Assembly: GCA_031258335.1 (NCBI GenBank)
Contig: JAIRMY010000185.1
Coordinates: 1 to 7,526, forward strand
Direction: 5' to 3'
DNA from: Spirochaetaceae bacterium
GTDB taxonomy: Bacteria > Spirochaetota > Spirochaetia > Treponematales > Breznakiellaceae
DNA length: 7,526 nucleotides
The position numbers and the translations under genes were made by a program. Below, piece after piece: positions 6,574 to 7,526 of this stretch (position 1 is its first letter; the number at the start of each line of letters is the position of its first letter). The notes under the pieces are model-generated. The model was not told the DNA's origin. It ran no database searches and saw nothing but the letters and a program-made list of their open reading frames with translations.

Positions 6574-7526
6574 ATGGATATACGTCAAAAACTTTCGTCA
6601 AAAAATTTTTTTGTATTTAATCTCGTGCTTATGGGGGCTATTTTTGGCTTCTCATTCGCGTTTCTAGCTTTTACCTGCACGAGTCCGCAGTCGAACAGGA
6701 CGGTAAAGGCTCAAGGAACCGATGTTACGATTCCCGCGAGTGCGCTTGAGACGGCTGAACAGATACAGTCCGTATTCCGCGCCATTGCCGATAAGGTTGT
6801 GCCGTCCGTGGTCGAGTTAAAAACCGTTTCGGTACGCAGGCAGGAGACGCCGAATTTTCCCGGTATCCCGTTTGAATTCTTTTTTGGACCCCAGCAGCCC
6901 GGCGAAGGCGGGCGGGAGTACCGCTCTCAGGGATTGGGTTCCGGCATCATAGTGCGGAAGGAAAATGACACGTACTATGTTTTAACGAACAACCACGTCG
7001 TTACCGATACGAACAACAATCCGGTTGACGAGATACGCATAGCCGCAGGGGACAACAAGGAATACCCTGCGGAACTCGTTGCCCATGAACAGCGCCGCGA
7101 CCTTGCCATGGTAAAATTCACCACCAAGGACAAGCACCCGCTTGCCGTGCTCGGCGATTCGGACCTTGTCGATGTAGGGGACTGGGCTATTGCCGTGGGC
7201 AACCCGCTTGGCTTTGAATCATCGGTAACCATGGGGATAATAAGCGCCGTCGGGCGTACAGGCGGGCCAGGAGACAACATCAACGACTTCATACAGACCG
7301 ACGCCTCGATAAACCAGGGGAATTCAGGTGGCGCTCTGGTAAACATACGCGGCGAGGTGATAGGTATAAATATGTGGATAGCGAGCAGCACAGGCGGCGG
7401 CTCTATGGGGCTGGGCTTTGCTATCCCGATCAACAACGTCAAAGGCATCATAGATGAATTCATAGACAACGGGGTGGTTAGTGACGGCTGGCTGGGGGTA
7501 TCACTGCTTGACATAGACAGCGAAAC
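6574..7526 (+). CDS. htrA: HtrA/DegP-family envelope serine protease, C-terminus cut by window edge
   Basis: The frame is open for 317 codons from ATG 6574 to the window end. The start is fixed by an AAGGAG SD (6561-6566) with a 7-nt spacer. A hydrophobic segment at about 12-34 follows a short basic N-terminus and should export or anchor the protein, placing the protease in the periplasm. The trypsin-like domain (about 65-300) has the complete catalytic triad: H141 in TNNHVV, D176 in RRDLAMV and S251 in INQGNSGGAL, plus GSGIIV (122-127) and GFAIPIN (281-287). A PDZ domain begins near residue 305 (GWLGVSLLDID) and continues past the window; one or two PDZ domains are usual. The family degrades or refolds damaged envelope proteins. 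Cys35 directly after the hydrophobic segment (LAFTC) could be a lipidation site with a degenerate lipobox. Which subtype (DegP, DegQ or DegS) cannot be decided from this part. Confidence 0.95.
   Translation, partial: MDIRQKLSSKNFFVFNLVLMGAIFGFSFAFLAFTCTSPQSNRTVKAQGTDVTIPASALETAEQIQSVFRAIADKVVPSVVELKTVSVRRQETPNFPGIPFEFFFGPQQPGEGGREYRSQGLGSGIIVRKENDTYYVLTNNHVVTDTNNNPVDEIRIAAGDNKEYPAELVAHEQRRDLAMVKFTTKDKHPLAVLGDSDLVDVGDWAIAVGNPLGFESSVTMGIISAVGRTGGPGDNINDFIQTDASINQGNSGGALVNIRGEVIGINMWIASSTGGGSMGLGFAIPINNVKGIIDEFIDNGVVSDGWLGVSLLDIDSE

Noticed and set aside
6975..7514. 179-codon minus-strand frame rich in Ser/Pro/Thr opposite htrA
   Set aside because: The composition is what GC-biased codons give on the complementary strand, and htrA motifs cover the same bases.

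Overview
The window reads as a stretch of bacterial chromosome with two oppositely oriented gene blocks separated by a 303-bp non-coding gap. The most likely source is a spirochaete of the Treponema type. This is an inference from the gene mix (an AAA-ATPase-like/PD-(D/E)XK family protein, an S-methyl-5-thioribose kinase linked to a ribose-type ABC transporter, and a membrane-anchored HtrA protease) and from remembered similarity of the HtrA N-terminus to treponemal proteins. No rRNA or other decisive marker is present, and a Firmicute or other gut anaerobe is not excluded.

Left block, transcribed leftwards (4581 down to 1). In transcription order it holds an RbsA-type ABC ATPase gene broken by two frameshifts (4581-3062), a RbsC-type permease (3058-2030), an S-methyl-5-thioribose kinase, MtnK (2002-770), and the 5' part of an AAA-ATPase-like gene (717-1, running off the window). 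The first three are tightly packed with strong Shine-Dalgarno (SD) sites and look like one operon. The inferred role is import of methylthioribose, or a related ribose-type nucleoside breakdown product, followed by phosphorylation for methionine salvage. The substrate-binding protein and the downstream isomerase MtnA are not in the window. The AAA gene has its own good promoter, placed so close to the ATG that its mRNA may be leaderless, and is probably functionally unrelated.

Central gap (4582-4884). It contains a 164-bp segment bounded by a perfect 13-bp inverted repeat, which may be a miniature mobile element. Inside it is a GC-rich hairpin that could be a weak terminator on the minus strand. 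Weak promoter candidates for guaA lie at the right-hand side.

Right block, transcribed rightwards. It holds a complete GMP synthase (guaA, 4885-6486), an 87-bp spacer with a convincing sigma-70-type promoter, and the first 317 codons of an HtrA/DegP-type envelope serine protease (6574 onward, cut by the window end).

Most genes are ordinary. The points worth a second look are the twice-frameshifted transporter ATPase between intact partners, the inverted-repeat element, the possible leaderless promoter, and the MtnK/ABC-transporter pairing. I saw no clear sign of a wholly new biological system.
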